A stretch of 64,000 nt of DNA from NCBI GenBank assembly GCA_021372695.1, contig JAJFTY010000054.1, positions 66,476 through 130,475 on the forward strand, in the 5' to 3' direction. The translations under genes were made by a program, and so were the position numbers. The DNA comes from Deltaproteobacteria bacterium. Lineage in GTDB: Bacteria; Desulfobacterota; Syntrophia; Syntrophales; UBA5619. How positions within the stretch are numbered: the stretch's first letter is position 1; each line of letters starts with the position of its first letter. Below, piece after piece: positions 9,036 to 18,148 of the stretch. The notes under the pieces are model-generated. The model had not been told where the DNA came from and made no database searches. It worked only from the letters and a program-made list of their open reading frames with translations.

Positions 9036-9054
9036 ACCGGATAAATTATCCGGT
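9036..9054. repeat. 19-bp perfect inverted repeat after the pilA terminator
   Basis: ACCGGATAA-A-TTATCCGGT: two 9-bp perfect arms around one base, 7 bp beyond the pilA terminator and 190 bp before the next gene. It could be an operator for the downstream glycosylation operon or a second hairpin. No other copy was noticed in the window. The rest of 9055-9243 shows no clear element. Confidence 0.4.
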
Positions 9055-9243
9055 AGCAACAACGGGTGCTTCGCTCTACGTTCAGCGAACGGGGCGTGGT
9101 GGAAGCGGTGCCAAGCACGTAAGCCGGGCTTTCTAAGAGTCTCATTCGGTCGTTCAGGTCAGGTTTCATAATCACGAAGATATCCGCAGCTACCCGCGTG
9201 GTGTGGTTATCCGTGGCGGGTTGAAACAGTGGAATAAACCGCA

Positions 9244-10872
9244 TTGAACGGAAGAATTCGTCAGATCATCATCTGTCTCCTTCTATCCGCTGCCGTCCTG
9301 ACTGTCTACTGGCCGGTTACGGACTATGATTTCATCGCTTTGGATGATAACCTCTACGTCGTTGAAAATGAGCATATTCGAAAAGGCTTCACTTGGCCAG
9401 GCGTCAGCTGGGCCATGACCACGTTCGACGCGACGAACTGGCACCCCTTGACCTGGCTTTCACTTATGGCGGATTACGAGTTGTACGGTCTGAATGCTGC
9501 CGGTTTCCACGCCACAAGCCTCTTTCTGCACATCCTAAACACAATATTTCTCTTCCTTCTTCTGCGACGGATGACCGGCAAGAACGGAAGATGTGCCGTC
9601 GTGGCGACCCTTTTCGCTGTCCACCCGCTCAACATTGAATCCGTGGTCTGGATTGCAGAGAGGAAGAATCTTCTCAGCACCCTCTTCTTTCTCCTGACGA
9701 TCATGGCCTATGTGCGTTATACGGAAAGACCTCAATGGGTGCGGTACTGGCCAGTGCTCCTATCCTTTGTTCTCGGCCTGCTGGCGAAACCGATGCTGGT
9801 GACACTGCCGCTTGTGCTTTTCCTTCTCGATTACTGGCCGCTGCGGCGCCTTTCTTTGTCCGATCTAGATCAAGCGGCGGGTATGCCTATTCGTGCAAAG
9901 CGAAGGAAACAGGCGATGCGCCTGTTGCTTGAAAAGGCACCACTTTTCGTCTTATCACTCGTTTCCGCATGGATCACCTTCTATGCGGCCAAGGCAGGCG
10001 GTGCGGTAAAGGCAGTTTCCGTTTTTCCACTCACCGGTCGAATCGAAAATGCCCTCATTTCCTATGCTATGTATGTGCTCAAGGCGTTCTGGCCGACTGA
10101 CTTGGCCATCTTCTATCCCTATCCAGCATCTCGCCCTTTCTGGCAGGTTGCGTCGTCCATCCTCTTTGTTGCAGCTGTGACCAGTCTCGTCTGTCTGAAG
10201 GGGCGGACGTACCGTTATTTGATCACCGGCTGGTTGTGGTATGTCATTACTCTTTTTCCGGTCATCGGAATCGTTCAAGTGGGCTTCCAGTCCATGGCCA
10301 ACCGGTACGCCTACATATCGCTGATCGGAATATTCGTCATTGCCATCTGGGGGGTACCCGATCTCCTGAGAGGATTCTCCTGTCGCCGTTATCTTCCGGC
10401 AGTTTGGGCTGCAGTGATTCTCGTCTTAGCCTCTTTTACACAGGCGGCGCTTCCGGACTGGAAAAATAGCGAACTGGCTTTCAGAAAAGCACTGAAGGCC
10501 ACGAAAAATAATCACATTGCCGAAATGGGGATGGGAAATGTGCGGCTTGGGCAGGGAGACCTGCTGGCAGCGCGGTCCCATTATCAGGAATCGCTACGGA
10601 TCAAGCCGGATTATTCCGCGGCAATGCTTAATCTGGGCATCGTTTATATGAAGCAGGGTCTCTTCGAAGATGCCATTTCCCAGTACCGCAAGGCACTGGA
10701 GATAAGCCCGGCGGATGCGAAACTCCTGAATAATCTCGGCGCGGCCCTGGCCTGCCAAGGAAGGCACGAAGAGGCGGTTATCCGATTTCGGGAAGCCCTC
10801 GCACACAGTCCCGGTTACCAGGATGCCAAGGATAACTTGGCTAAGTCAATGATGGAATTAAATAAAAAATGA
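9244..10872 (+). CDS. TMTC-like membrane glycosyltransferase with TPR tail (copy 1)
   Basis: A 542-residue protein: about ten transmembrane segments (residues 1-395), then three tetratricopeptide repeats (about 410-530). The N-terminal loop holds an acidic pair (LDDN, D34-D35) and NWHPLTWLS; later come AVHPLNIESVVWIAERKN and LAKPMLVTLPL. This is the architecture of the TMTC family, whose animal members are O-mannosyltransferases using dolichol-phosphate-mannose. The start appears to be TTG at 9244 with only a weak ribosome site, so the N-terminus is uncertain. It overlaps the next gene by 4 bp. Likely role: sugar transfer to exported protein, plausibly the adjacent pilin (inference). Confidence 0.75.
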   Translation: MNGRIRQIIICLLLSAAVLTVYWPVTDYDFIALDDNLYVVENEHIRKGFTWPGVSWAMTTFDATNWHPLTWLSLMADYELYGLNAAGFHATSLFLHILNTIFLFLLLRRMTGKNGRCAVVATLFAVHPLNIESVVWIAERKNLLSTLFFLLTIMAYVRYTERPQWVRYWPVLLSFVLGLLAKPMLVTLPLVLFLLDYWPLRRLSLSDLDQAAGMPIRAKRRKQAMRLLLEKAPLFVLSLVSAWITFYAAKAGGAVKAVSVFPLTGRIENALISYAMYVLKAFWPTDLAIFYPYPASRPFWQVASSILFVAAVTSLVCLKGRTYRYLITGWLWYVITLFPVIGIVQVGFQSMANRYAYISLIGIFVIAIWGVPDLLRGFSCRRYLPAVWAAVILVLASFTQAALPDWKNSELAFRKALKATKNNHIAEMGMGNVRLGQGDLLAARSHYQESLRIKPDYSAAMLNLGIVYMKQGLFEDAISQYRKALEISPADAKLLNNLGAALACQGRHEEAVIRFREALAHSPGYQDAKDNLAKSMMELNKK

Positions 10873-12539
10873 GTGACGAGCCGCAGCTCAGAAAAAAGAT
10901 ACTATCTTCAGGACAGAGAATTGCGATCCTGTCTTCATATGCAATCCCGGTTTTCTTGTTGTGGATCTTATATTATCCCGTTTTAGGAAACTGGTGGTTA
11001 TTTGATGATCCCTGTCATTTGTTCTATATTTCGCAAAATGGAATATATCCGGCCTTCTTTGAACCTGCGAGAAGTTTTTCGCCCATTAATTTCACGCCTT
11101 GGGAACCGCTGTCTTTGGGGATTGACTATTTGGCGTTCGGTTTTAATCCTCGTCCTTTTTATTGGCATCAGATGCTGAGCCTATCGATGCTCTTTCTGTG
11201 CGCCAATGTGGTTCTGATTCGGTTTCTGTCACCCCTCGTTACCGCGCTGAGTTTGTCTTTATTTGTGGCTTCTGTGCCTCTCTGTGACGCTGCCAATCAT
11301 CTGATGACCCGTCATTACATAGAGGGGCTCCTCTTTGCGTTGGTTTCGGTATATCTTTTCCTGAAAGCGGAGGAAAAGGATGATAAAAACTTTCTCTATG
11401 GAAGTGCTTTTTTTTATTTCTTGGCTTGCCTGGCGAAAGAGGTTTATGTGCCTTTAATCGTTATCATGACGGTCTTGACCCAGGCAAGGAAGAAGTCACG
11501 CCTGAAGTCTCTCTATCCATTTCTGGTGGTTGTCGTTGGCTATGCTCTCTGGCGATTCTATATGCTTAATTCTTCAGGTATGCTATCCGGTTATCCCCAC
11601 ATACCGGTCAGAGGGGAAGATATATTATATCTCCCGCTGTCTATCATCAGGGTAATGGGATGGGACACTATATGGCAGTGGATGCTGTCCGGTCTACTGT
11701 TTATGGCATTCATTCTTCGGATGTTCAGGAATAACTGGCGCGACAATGCTCTTATCATAATAATTGCAGGTAGTGTGATCATGCCGATACTGCCCGTTGC
11801 CAGCACTCTTTATTCAAGATATCTATTTCTTCTTTCCTTTGTCTTCTTTGTTGGAATTGGATTCGGTGTTCAATACTTCTGTGACGCACCCTTTTTCAGG
11901 ACTCCCAAGACCATGATGATTGCCGGTATTGCAGTTGCATTCGTGATCGTCAGTGCTTTTCACGTCCAGAAGAACATACGTGGGTGGCAGGCCTATGGAA
12001 AAGAAATAAGTGCAGAGGGGAAATTCCTCCTGTACAATGACAACCCCAATAACCTCCTCTTGACCTCACATGGTCATTGCTACTGGGCATTTTCAGCCTT
12101 GAGAAAAACGGTTCTGGGGTTGCCGCAAGGTCCGAGCTTCTGCGTACGGGATTGTACCTGTACCTATCTTCATCCCGGAAAAAAAGTATTGATTAACGTG
12201 AATGGTGAATTGGTGACGAAACGCGGCGTGATGGAGGAGAAATCCCCCGAGGCCTGCGGAGAAAGACGAGAATTGAAAATTGACTTTTATTATACAAACG
12301 GTAAGCTGCAATGGCGGTTTGATCCTTACCGGAAAGGGAAATATTTCCTTTTTTTAAAAGGTTGGGATTCTGGGTTTATTCAAGTGAAAAGGGAGGGGGA
12401 CATGAATCTGAGTTTTGATCTGGAAAATGACTATATCCTTGTCAAATACGAGTCCTATGAGGGATGGCAAACCTATTCCCCGGTTCTCAAACTCAATAGG
12501 GTTTCTTCTCATAATGGCGCAGTGAGTTGGCGGAGGTGA
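10869..12539 (+). CDS. Polytopic membrane protein, GT-C-like, AT-rich
   Basis: A 556-residue protein with about ten transmembrane segments up to residue 375 and a ~170-residue soluble C-terminus with a Cys-rich patch (SFCVRDCTCTY). The N-terminal loop carries an acidic pair in LFDDPCHLFY (D46-D47) followed by INFTPWEPLSLGIDYLAFG, matching the position of the DD and NWHPLTW motifs of the TMTC-like neighbours, so I regard it as a divergent GT-C enzyme without TPRs. Its ATG overlaps the previous stop (ATGA). Base composition is visibly more AT-rich than the flanks, suggesting transfer. Not assigned to a named family. Confidence 0.6.
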   Translation: MSDEPQLRKKILSSGQRIAILSSYAIPVFLLWILYYPVLGNWWLFDDPCHLFYISQNGIYPAFFEPARSFSPINFTPWEPLSLGIDYLAFGFNPRPFYWHQMLSLSMLFLCANVVLIRFLSPLVTALSLSLFVASVPLCDAANHLMTRHYIEGLLFALVSVYLFLKAEEKDDKNFLYGSAFFYFLACLAKEVYVPLIVIMTVLTQARKKSRLKSLYPFLVVVVGYALWRFYMLNSSGMLSGYPHIPVRGEDILYLPLSIIRVMGWDTIWQWMLSGLLFMAFILRMFRNNWRDNALIIIIAGSVIMPILPVASTLYSRYLFLLSFVFFVGIGFGVQYFCDAPFFRTPKTMMIAGIAVAFVIVSAFHVQKNIRGWQAYGKEISAEGKFLLYNDNPNNLLLTSHGHCYWAFSALRKTVLGLPQGPSFCVRDCTCTYLHPGKKVLINVNGELVTKRGVMEEKSPEACGERRELKIDFYYTNGKLQWRFDPYRKGKYFLFLKGWDSGFIQVKREGDMNLSFDLENDYILVKYESYEGWQTYSPVLKLNRVSSHNGAVSWRR

Positions 12540-12584
12540 AATCGCCTCCGTACGGTGTTTAATTGACGGAAGGCCAGAGATCAT

Positions 12585-13538
12585 ATGATTAGAATCTCCA
12601 TTGTGATACCGGCTTGCAATGAAGCCCTTACGCTGCCCGTATTGATAAAAGAGGTAGACGAGAACCTGTCACCGTCGGGGATAGGTTATGAGATTATCAT
12701 CGTTGATGATGGGTCTGAAGATGACACCTGGAATGTCCTCAAGTCGTGTTTTCGTGAGAACCAACAGATCAGATGTATCCGCTTTACCAGAAATTTTGGC
12801 AAGGAGGCTGCCATCTATGCGGGTTTAAAAATGTCACTGGGAGCGGCTTCTGTGGTTATGGATGCTGACTTGCAGCATCCTCCCGAGCTACTGGCTGAAA
12901 TGATCAGCATATGGGAGCGTACGGGAGTCCTCATGGTCGAGGCAGTCAAAGAAAAAAGGCAAGCAGAATCAAGCCTGAGAGCCATAGGATCCTCTGTGTT
13001 TTATCGTTTGTTTTTCAAAATTGCCGGTTTGAATCTCCGAAATTCCAGTGATTATAAATTGCTAGATAGAAAATTGATTGAGCAATATCTGAACCTGCAT
13101 GAGAACATCCGCTTCTTCCGTGGCTTGATGAAATGGTTTGGTTATTCCTCCGCTGTTGTTTATTATTCACCGTCGGATCGTTGGGGCGATCGAAAGAAAT
13201 CGCGATGGACGATACATGGTCTTTTTGAATTGGCGCGAAACTCCTTGATATCCTTTTCGGTAATACCATTGAGGTTCGTCACCTGGCTTGGGTTTGCGAC
13301 CTTCCTCGTGAGTTTGGTGCTGGGTCTCCAAACCTTGTGGACGAAAATAAGTGGATCGGCCGTAGAGGGTTTTACAACGGTAATCCTCGTGACGCTGGGA
13401 ATAGGCAGCGTCATCATGATGAGCCTGGGGCTCATTGGTGAATACATTGCCCGTATATATGAAGAAGTCAAGCATCGCCCCATGTATATTATTGAAGCAT
13501 TGTTAGAAAGAAATGAAGGGGTGGGAGTGCAGAGGTGA
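12585..13538 (+). CDS. GT2 polyprenyl-phosphate sugar synthase with C-terminal membrane anchor
   Basis: A 317-residue family-2 glycosyltransferase of the DPM1/ArnC/GtrB type. It has a GT-A domain with VIPACNEA, IVDDGSEDD (D41-D42) and VMDADLQHPPE (DxD and the typical QHPPE), then two C-terminal transmembrane helices (about 225-250 and 265-290). The end, GLIGEYIARIYEEVKHRP, is diagnostic of the membrane-anchored subgroup. It would load a sugar from a nucleotide donor onto undecaprenyl phosphate for use by the GT-C proteins around it. Overlaps the next gene by GTGA. Moderately AT-rich like its upstream neighbour. Confidence 0.85.
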   Translation: MIRISIVIPACNEALTLPVLIKEVDENLSPSGIGYEIIIVDDGSEDDTWNVLKSCFRENQQIRCIRFTRNFGKEAAIYAGLKMSLGAASVVMDADLQHPPELLAEMISIWERTGVLMVEAVKEKRQAESSLRAIGSSVFYRLFFKIAGLNLRNSSDYKLLDRKLIEQYLNLHENIRFFRGLMKWFGYSSAVVYYSPSDRWGDRKKSRWTIHGLFELARNSLISFSVIPLRFVTWLGFATFLVSLVLGLQTLWTKISGSAVEGFTTVILVTLGIGSVIMMSLGLIGEYIARIYEEVKHRPMYIIEALLERNEGVGVQR

Positions 13539-15520
13539 GCAAGGGCCACTGGGCGGGCGTGGCAGCGGACTTCATGAGTCAGCGCGCCCGGCTGATTAAC
13601 TTTATTATCGTAATCCTTGTAATCCTTGCCCTCTCGGCTGTGGCGCTCCTCCTCCGGGCAGATCCTGGATTCAATCTGCTCGTAAACGAAAGCGGAGCGG
13701 AATGGATACGGTTTCCAAAACCGTTCCGCTTGGCGATCCATTGGTCGGAAAATGTGTCCGTAAGTTTCCGTTGCAGTCTCGACGTTCGGGAGACCCCTGA
13801 AAAAGCTGTCCTGACTTTCCATGCCCTGAAAAAAGCAGTTGTTTACCTGGACGGGCAGCTGATTTTCCGCACATCGGAAGATCTGGCGCGATGGAAAGAA
13901 CCTCATCATCTGGACATGGTCCCATGGCTTAAGACAGGCAAACACGCACTACGGATCGACGTGTCAAATTTGAATGGCCATCCGGCGCTCCTGGCGTACT
14001 GTAAGTCCTTGGGTCTTTTCAGCAGCGCGTCTTGGGAGGCAAGCAACGATGGTCAAGAATGGACGCCGGCACTTCCTGTGGACCAGATATCACCCCTATC
14101 GATTTCGAGACAATTTCCCCGGTCCGATCAGGCCATCCGATCGCTATTCCCTCTTTTTCTTTCGGTTTTTTCCCTCTCTTTCTTCTTGAGTCTCCGATCA
14201 GATAGCCATCTATCGGCTTTTCCATTCAGCAAAGTAACGCTCTCTGCCAGTGCCGTCCGCTGGCTGCTGCTGGCCGGTTGGCTGGTCATGGCCGTCAACA
14301 ATTTCTGGAAACTTCCGCTGGAGATGGGGATGGACGCCAAAGGACATCTTCAGTATATTCAATTCCTGTTCGAAAATGGACGTATCCCTCTGGCCACGGA
14401 AGGATGGCAGATGTTCCAGCCGCCTCTCTATTACCTCCTGGCGTCCGCCGGTTACCAATCTTTCCTCTCTCTTTTCAGCGTGGAAACCGTTATCCGCATA
14501 CTAAAACTCCTGTCGTTTCTGTGCGGGATGGTCCAAATCGAGATCTGCTACCGTGCGCTTAGGTATGCATATCCGGGGAAGAAATCACTACAGGTGATCG
14601 GGACCCTTCTGGGTGGACTGTTTCCCATGAACCTCTATATGTCCCAATCCTTGGGAAATGAGCCCCTGGTCGGTTGTCTAACCGCCCTACTCAGTCTGCT
14701 TGCCTATCGGGTTTTTTCGGGAGTAGGGGGGGTGACTCGGGAAACGGCAATCCTTATGGGTTTGACACTTGGGCTAGCCTTGCTGACCAAGGTCACAGGC
14801 TTTTTAAGTGTTCCGCTGCTCCTTTTCTTTGTCTCCGCCCATATTCTTCAGAAGACCGACTCTCCGAGCAAAGGTATCAGCTCCGTGGGACGTTTTGTGG
14901 GCACATTCATTGGCATCGCCCTGACCGTTGCAGGATGGTATTACCTGAAGAATTGGATTGAGATGGGCAGATATTTCATCGGCGGATGGGATGCCGCTCG
15001 GGAGATCGTCTGGTGGCAGGATCCGGGCTACAGAACCCTAGGGCAATGTTACACTTTCGGTGAATCTATCTTTCATCCGTTCTTTTCCTCAATCTTCGGA
15101 TTCTGGGACGCCATTTATTCTTCTTTCTGGGCGGACGGCTATCTGAGCGCATACAATCGCCCTCCCTGGAACTACGGATTCATGCTGAGCGGCGTCTTGC
15201 TGTCCCTTTTGCCCTCGACGGCCATTCTGATCGGTTTCATCGTGGCTTGGCGCGAAAGACGCGAGCCAATTCGTAGAATCCTGCGATTTTCTGCATGCAG
15301 TGCAGTCGTCTATCTCGTGGCCATTTTCTATATGTTCCTTTCCGTTCCCATTCTAAGTTCCGCCAAGGCGACCTACGCACTTGGGCTGATCCCATGTTTC
15401 GCCCTCATGGGCACTGCCGGATTTGAGGTCCTGTCCAGGCAGCGGTTTGTCAGGGCTGCCACGTACGGCCTTTTCGCTTGCTGGGCTCTCGGCTCATATG
15501 TGTCCTATTTTGCGATATGA
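13535..15520 (+). CDS. GT-C membrane glycosyltransferase with N-terminal beta-sandwich domain
   Basis: A 661-residue protein: one N-terminal transmembrane helix (about 20-40), a ~150-residue soluble domain rich in beta-strand pattern (VSFRCSLDVRE, VVYLDGQLIF, HALRIDVSN; resembles a jelly-roll carbohydrate-binding fold), then a polytopic membrane region from about 205 with MGMDAKGHLQYIQFLFENG, the acidic first loop typical of GT39/ArnT-like enzymes. The start is GTG overlapping the GT2 stop. Probably an accessory or second sugar transferase of the same pathway. Acceptor unknown. Confidence 0.68.
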   Translation: MSKGHWAGVAADFMSQRARLINFIIVILVILALSAVALLLRADPGFNLLVNESGAEWIRFPKPFRLAIHWSENVSVSFRCSLDVRETPEKAVLTFHALKKAVVYLDGQLIFRTSEDLARWKEPHHLDMVPWLKTGKHALRIDVSNLNGHPALLAYCKSLGLFSSASWEASNDGQEWTPALPVDQISPLSISRQFPRSDQAIRSLFPLFLSVFSLSFFLSLRSDSHLSAFPFSKVTLSASAVRWLLLAGWLVMAVNNFWKLPLEMGMDAKGHLQYIQFLFENGRIPLATEGWQMFQPPLYYLLASAGYQSFLSLFSVETVIRILKLLSFLCGMVQIEICYRALRYAYPGKKSLQVIGTLLGGLFPMNLYMSQSLGNEPLVGCLTALLSLLAYRVFSGVGGVTRETAILMGLTLGLALLTKVTGFLSVPLLLFFVSAHILQKTDSPSKGISSVGRFVGTFIGIALTVAGWYYLKNWIEMGRYFIGGWDAAREIVWWQDPGYRTLGQCYTFGESIFHPFFSSIFGFWDAIYSSFWADGYLSAYNRPPWNYGFMLSGVLLSLLPSTAILIGFIVAWRERREPIRRILRFSACSAVVYLVAIFYMFLSVPILSSAKATYALGLIPCFALMGTAGFEVLSRQRFVRAATYGLFACWALGSYVSYFAI

Positions 15521-15673
15521 GAATCGGATCGAAGGTGTGAGGAGATGAAGGATCATCGGGAGCCTTTGACCTTTCAGGATGGTCACAAGATGAAGCTGGG
15601 CTGTACAAAGACAATTTTGGAATAAAAATGCTCTGAGACAGATCCCCGAGCAAAAAGGATTTTTGGAAAGGCG

Positions 15674-17380
15674 ATGATGATCCATCGTATCGCATCCAAA
15701 TATGCTAGGGAGATTCGGGTTGCTCTGATGTTGAGTGCCCTGATTCTGGTGTGCTACCAGCCGATAAGCGACTGTGGCTTTGTCAACTATGATGATACGC
15801 TTTATGTGACGGATAATGTGCAGGTTCAGGCGGGCCTGACCCTCGACGGGCTGATCTGGGCCTTCCGGGATATGAAAAGCAGCAGCAACTGGCACCCGGT
15901 CACCTGGATTTCCCACATGGTGGATTGGCAGTTGTTCCGAGAGAATGCGGGCGGGCACCATTGGACGAACGTCATCTTTCATCTCCTCAACACGATCCTG
16001 CTCTTCTTGCTGCTTCGCCTCATGACCGGAGCCACCGCGCGAAGCGCCTGTGTTGCCGCTCTTTTCGCGGTCCACCCGCTCAACGTGGAATCGGTTGCCT
16101 GGGTGGCGGAGCGGAAGAACGTCCTCAGCATGTTCTTTGGGCTTTTGACGCTTTTGCTCTACGTCTTCTATACTCGGAAGACTGGATGGAGGAGCTATCT
16201 GCCGGTAATGATTTCCTATGCGCTGGGGTTGATGGCCAAGCCGATGCTGGTTACGCTCCCCTTTGTCATGATCCTGCTTGACTTCTGGCCGCTCAGACGG
16301 ACTCCGGTCCAAGTGCTGAGGAGGGGACTGACCGGGCCCGCGAAGGGGGGTTTGTGGGCCCCTGGCCCGCCGGTGGCGTTTTCCGGGCTGCTTCGGGAAA
16401 AGATCCCCCTTTTCATGATGGCAGCGGGTTCCGTCGTAATGACGCTTCTGGCGGCGCGGCAGGGCGGTGCCCTGACGTCGTCGGGTTTTCCGCTGACCCT
16501 CCGGCTCGCCAACGGCCTGCATGCCTATGCGGTCTACCTAGGGAAGTTCTTCTGGCCCGTCGACCTGGCCGTTTTCTACCCTTATCCGGTGAACCTGGCC
16601 CCCTGGCAGACAGTCTTGTCGGGTGCGCTCATCGCGTCCTTGACGGTCCTGGTCCTGAAGCAGGCACGGTCACGCCCCTATCTGGTCGTCGGTTGGTTAT
16701 GGTTTTTGGGAACCCTGATTCCCGTGATCGGCCTCGTTCAGGTGGGGCTTCAGGCCATGGCCGACCGCTACGCCTACCTTCCCCTGATCGGTTTGTTCAT
16801 CATGGCGGTTTGGGGCGCGGCTGATTTTTCCAGCCGCTCGACCCGTTGGAGAGTTCTCATCATGGCTGCTCTTCCGCTGCTGCTCCTGGCCGGAGGAATT
16901 TTGACTCACAACCAACTCCGGTTCTGGGAGAGCAGTCGTACCCTGTTTTCGCATGTCCTCTCGGTGACCGAACGGAACGATATCGCCCACAGCAACCTGG
17001 CCCGGGCTCTTTTCCAGGAGGGGGATTGGGAAGGGGCGGTGTCCCACTACCGGGAAGCAATCCGAATCAATCCGAATTACCCGAATCACTATAACAATCT
17101 CGGTACGGTTCTCGTTCATCAGGGAAAGCCGGAAGAAGCGATCGTCCAGTACGGAAAGAGCCTGGCCCTCAACCCGCGGCATACCGGGGCGCTTTTCAAC
17201 ATGGGGCTGGCGATGGAGTCGATGAAGAACTTGCCGGAAGCTGATTCCTTCTACGCGCGCGTTCTCCGCGAGGACCCGGACCATCGTGATGCACTCGGGC
17301 GAAGAGCGATGCTCGCGATGCAAGCGGGCAACCAACGCGAAGCAGCCATGCAAAAAACACTTGATCGGACAAGACATTAA
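15674..17380 (+). CDS. TMTC-like membrane glycosyltransferase with TPR tail (copy 2)
   Basis: A 568-residue paralogue of the protein at 9244-10872: same acidic pair (NYDDTLYV, D40-D41), NWHPVTWIS, AVHPLNVESVAWVAERKN and MAKPMLVTLPF, about ten transmembrane segments, then three TPRs (about 430-545). A GC-rich central loop (about 216-236) differs between the copies. The two copies flank the AT-rich genes, as if an older pair had been split by insertion. It is separated by 153 bp from the upstream GT-C gene and followed closely by a second GT2 gene. Likely uses a polyprenyl-linked sugar to modify exported protein (inference). Confidence 0.75.
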   Translation: MMIHRIASKYAREIRVALMLSALILVCYQPISDCGFVNYDDTLYVTDNVQVQAGLTLDGLIWAFRDMKSSSNWHPVTWISHMVDWQLFRENAGGHHWTNVIFHLLNTILLFLLLRLMTGATARSACVAALFAVHPLNVESVAWVAERKNVLSMFFGLLTLLLYVFYTRKTGWRSYLPVMISYALGLMAKPMLVTLPFVMILLDFWPLRRTPVQVLRRGLTGPAKGGLWAPGPPVAFSGLLREKIPLFMMAAGSVVMTLLAARQGGALTSSGFPLTLRLANGLHAYAVYLGKFFWPVDLAVFYPYPVNLAPWQTVLSGALIASLTVLVLKQARSRPYLVVGWLWFLGTLIPVIGLVQVGLQAMADRYAYLPLIGLFIMAVWGAADFSSRSTRWRVLIMAALPLLLLAGGILTHNQLRFWESSRTLFSHVLSVTERNDIAHSNLARALFQEGDWEGAVSHYREAIRINPNYPNHYNNLGTVLVHQGKPEEAIVQYGKSLALNPRHTGALFNMGLAMESMKNLPEADSFYARVLREDPDHRDALGRRAMLAMQAGNQREAAMQKTLDRTRH

Positions 17381-17395
17381 GGATATCAAACGCCC

Positions 17396-18148
17396 ATGTT
17401 CAAGAATCGTAAAATCGTCGTCGTCATGCCGGCCTACAATGCCGCCAAAACCCTGCGGCGAACCTATGACGAGGTCATGGAACAGGAGATCGTGGATCAG
17501 GTCATTCTCGTAGACGATGCCAGCCATGATGAGACCTCGGCCATTGCCCGCAGCCTGCCCAACACCCGGGTCTTCGTCCATGAAAGGAACAAGGGTTACG
17601 GCGGCAACCAGAAAACCTGCTACCGGATGGCCCTGGAGGCCGGGGCGGATATCGTGATCATGGTCCATCCGGACTACCAGTACACCCCCAAACTGATTCC
17701 CGTCATGGCGGCCATGATCGGCAACGATCTGTACCCCTGTGTCCTCGGATCCAGGATTCTGGGCGGGTATGCACTCAAGGGCGGGATGCCGCTCTGGAAA
17801 TACCTTGCCAATCGTCTTCTCACGCTGGCTGAAAACATCCTGATCGGTGCCAAGCTTTCTGAATACCACACCGGTTACCGGGCTTTCTCACGGAGACTGC
17901 TGCAAGATCTTTCCCTGGACGGCAATTCCGACGACTACCTCTTTGACAACCAGATGCTGGCCCAGATCATCTGGAAGGGTTACACGATTGCCGAGGTGAG
18001 TTGCCCCACGAAATACTTTGCCGAGGCCTCTTCAATCAACCTCAGACGCAGTATCCGGTACGGTCTGGGCTGCCTCTGGACGGCGATGAACTTCCGTTTG
18101 GCCAGAATGGAAATCGTCCGTTCCAGACTGTTTCCGGTGATCCCGTGA
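17396..18148 (+). CDS. GT2 glycosyltransferase, DPM1-like, soluble form
   Basis: A 250-residue GT-A protein with VVVMPAYNAAKTL, ILVDDASHD (D40-D41), NKGYGGNQKTCYRMAL and VHPDYQYTP at the DxD position, then GGMPLWKYLANR and YHTGYRAFSRR, typical of dolichol-phosphate-mannose-synthase-like bacterial enzymes. It has no C-terminal membrane anchor, unlike the copy at 12585. It probably makes a polyprenyl-phosphate sugar for the TMTC-like protein immediately upstream. It overlaps the methyltransferase start by GTGA. Confidence 0.85.
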   Translation: MFKNRKIVVVMPAYNAAKTLRRTYDEVMEQEIVDQVILVDDASHDETSAIARSLPNTRVFVHERNKGYGGNQKTCYRMALEAGADIVIMVHPDYQYTPKLIPVMAAMIGNDLYPCVLGSRILGGYALKGGMPLWKYLANRLLTLAENILIGAKLSEYHTGYRAFSRRLLQDLSLDGNSDDYLFDNQMLAQIIWKGYTIAEVSCPTKYFAEASSINLRRSIRYGLGCLWTAMNFRLARMEIVRSRLFPVIP

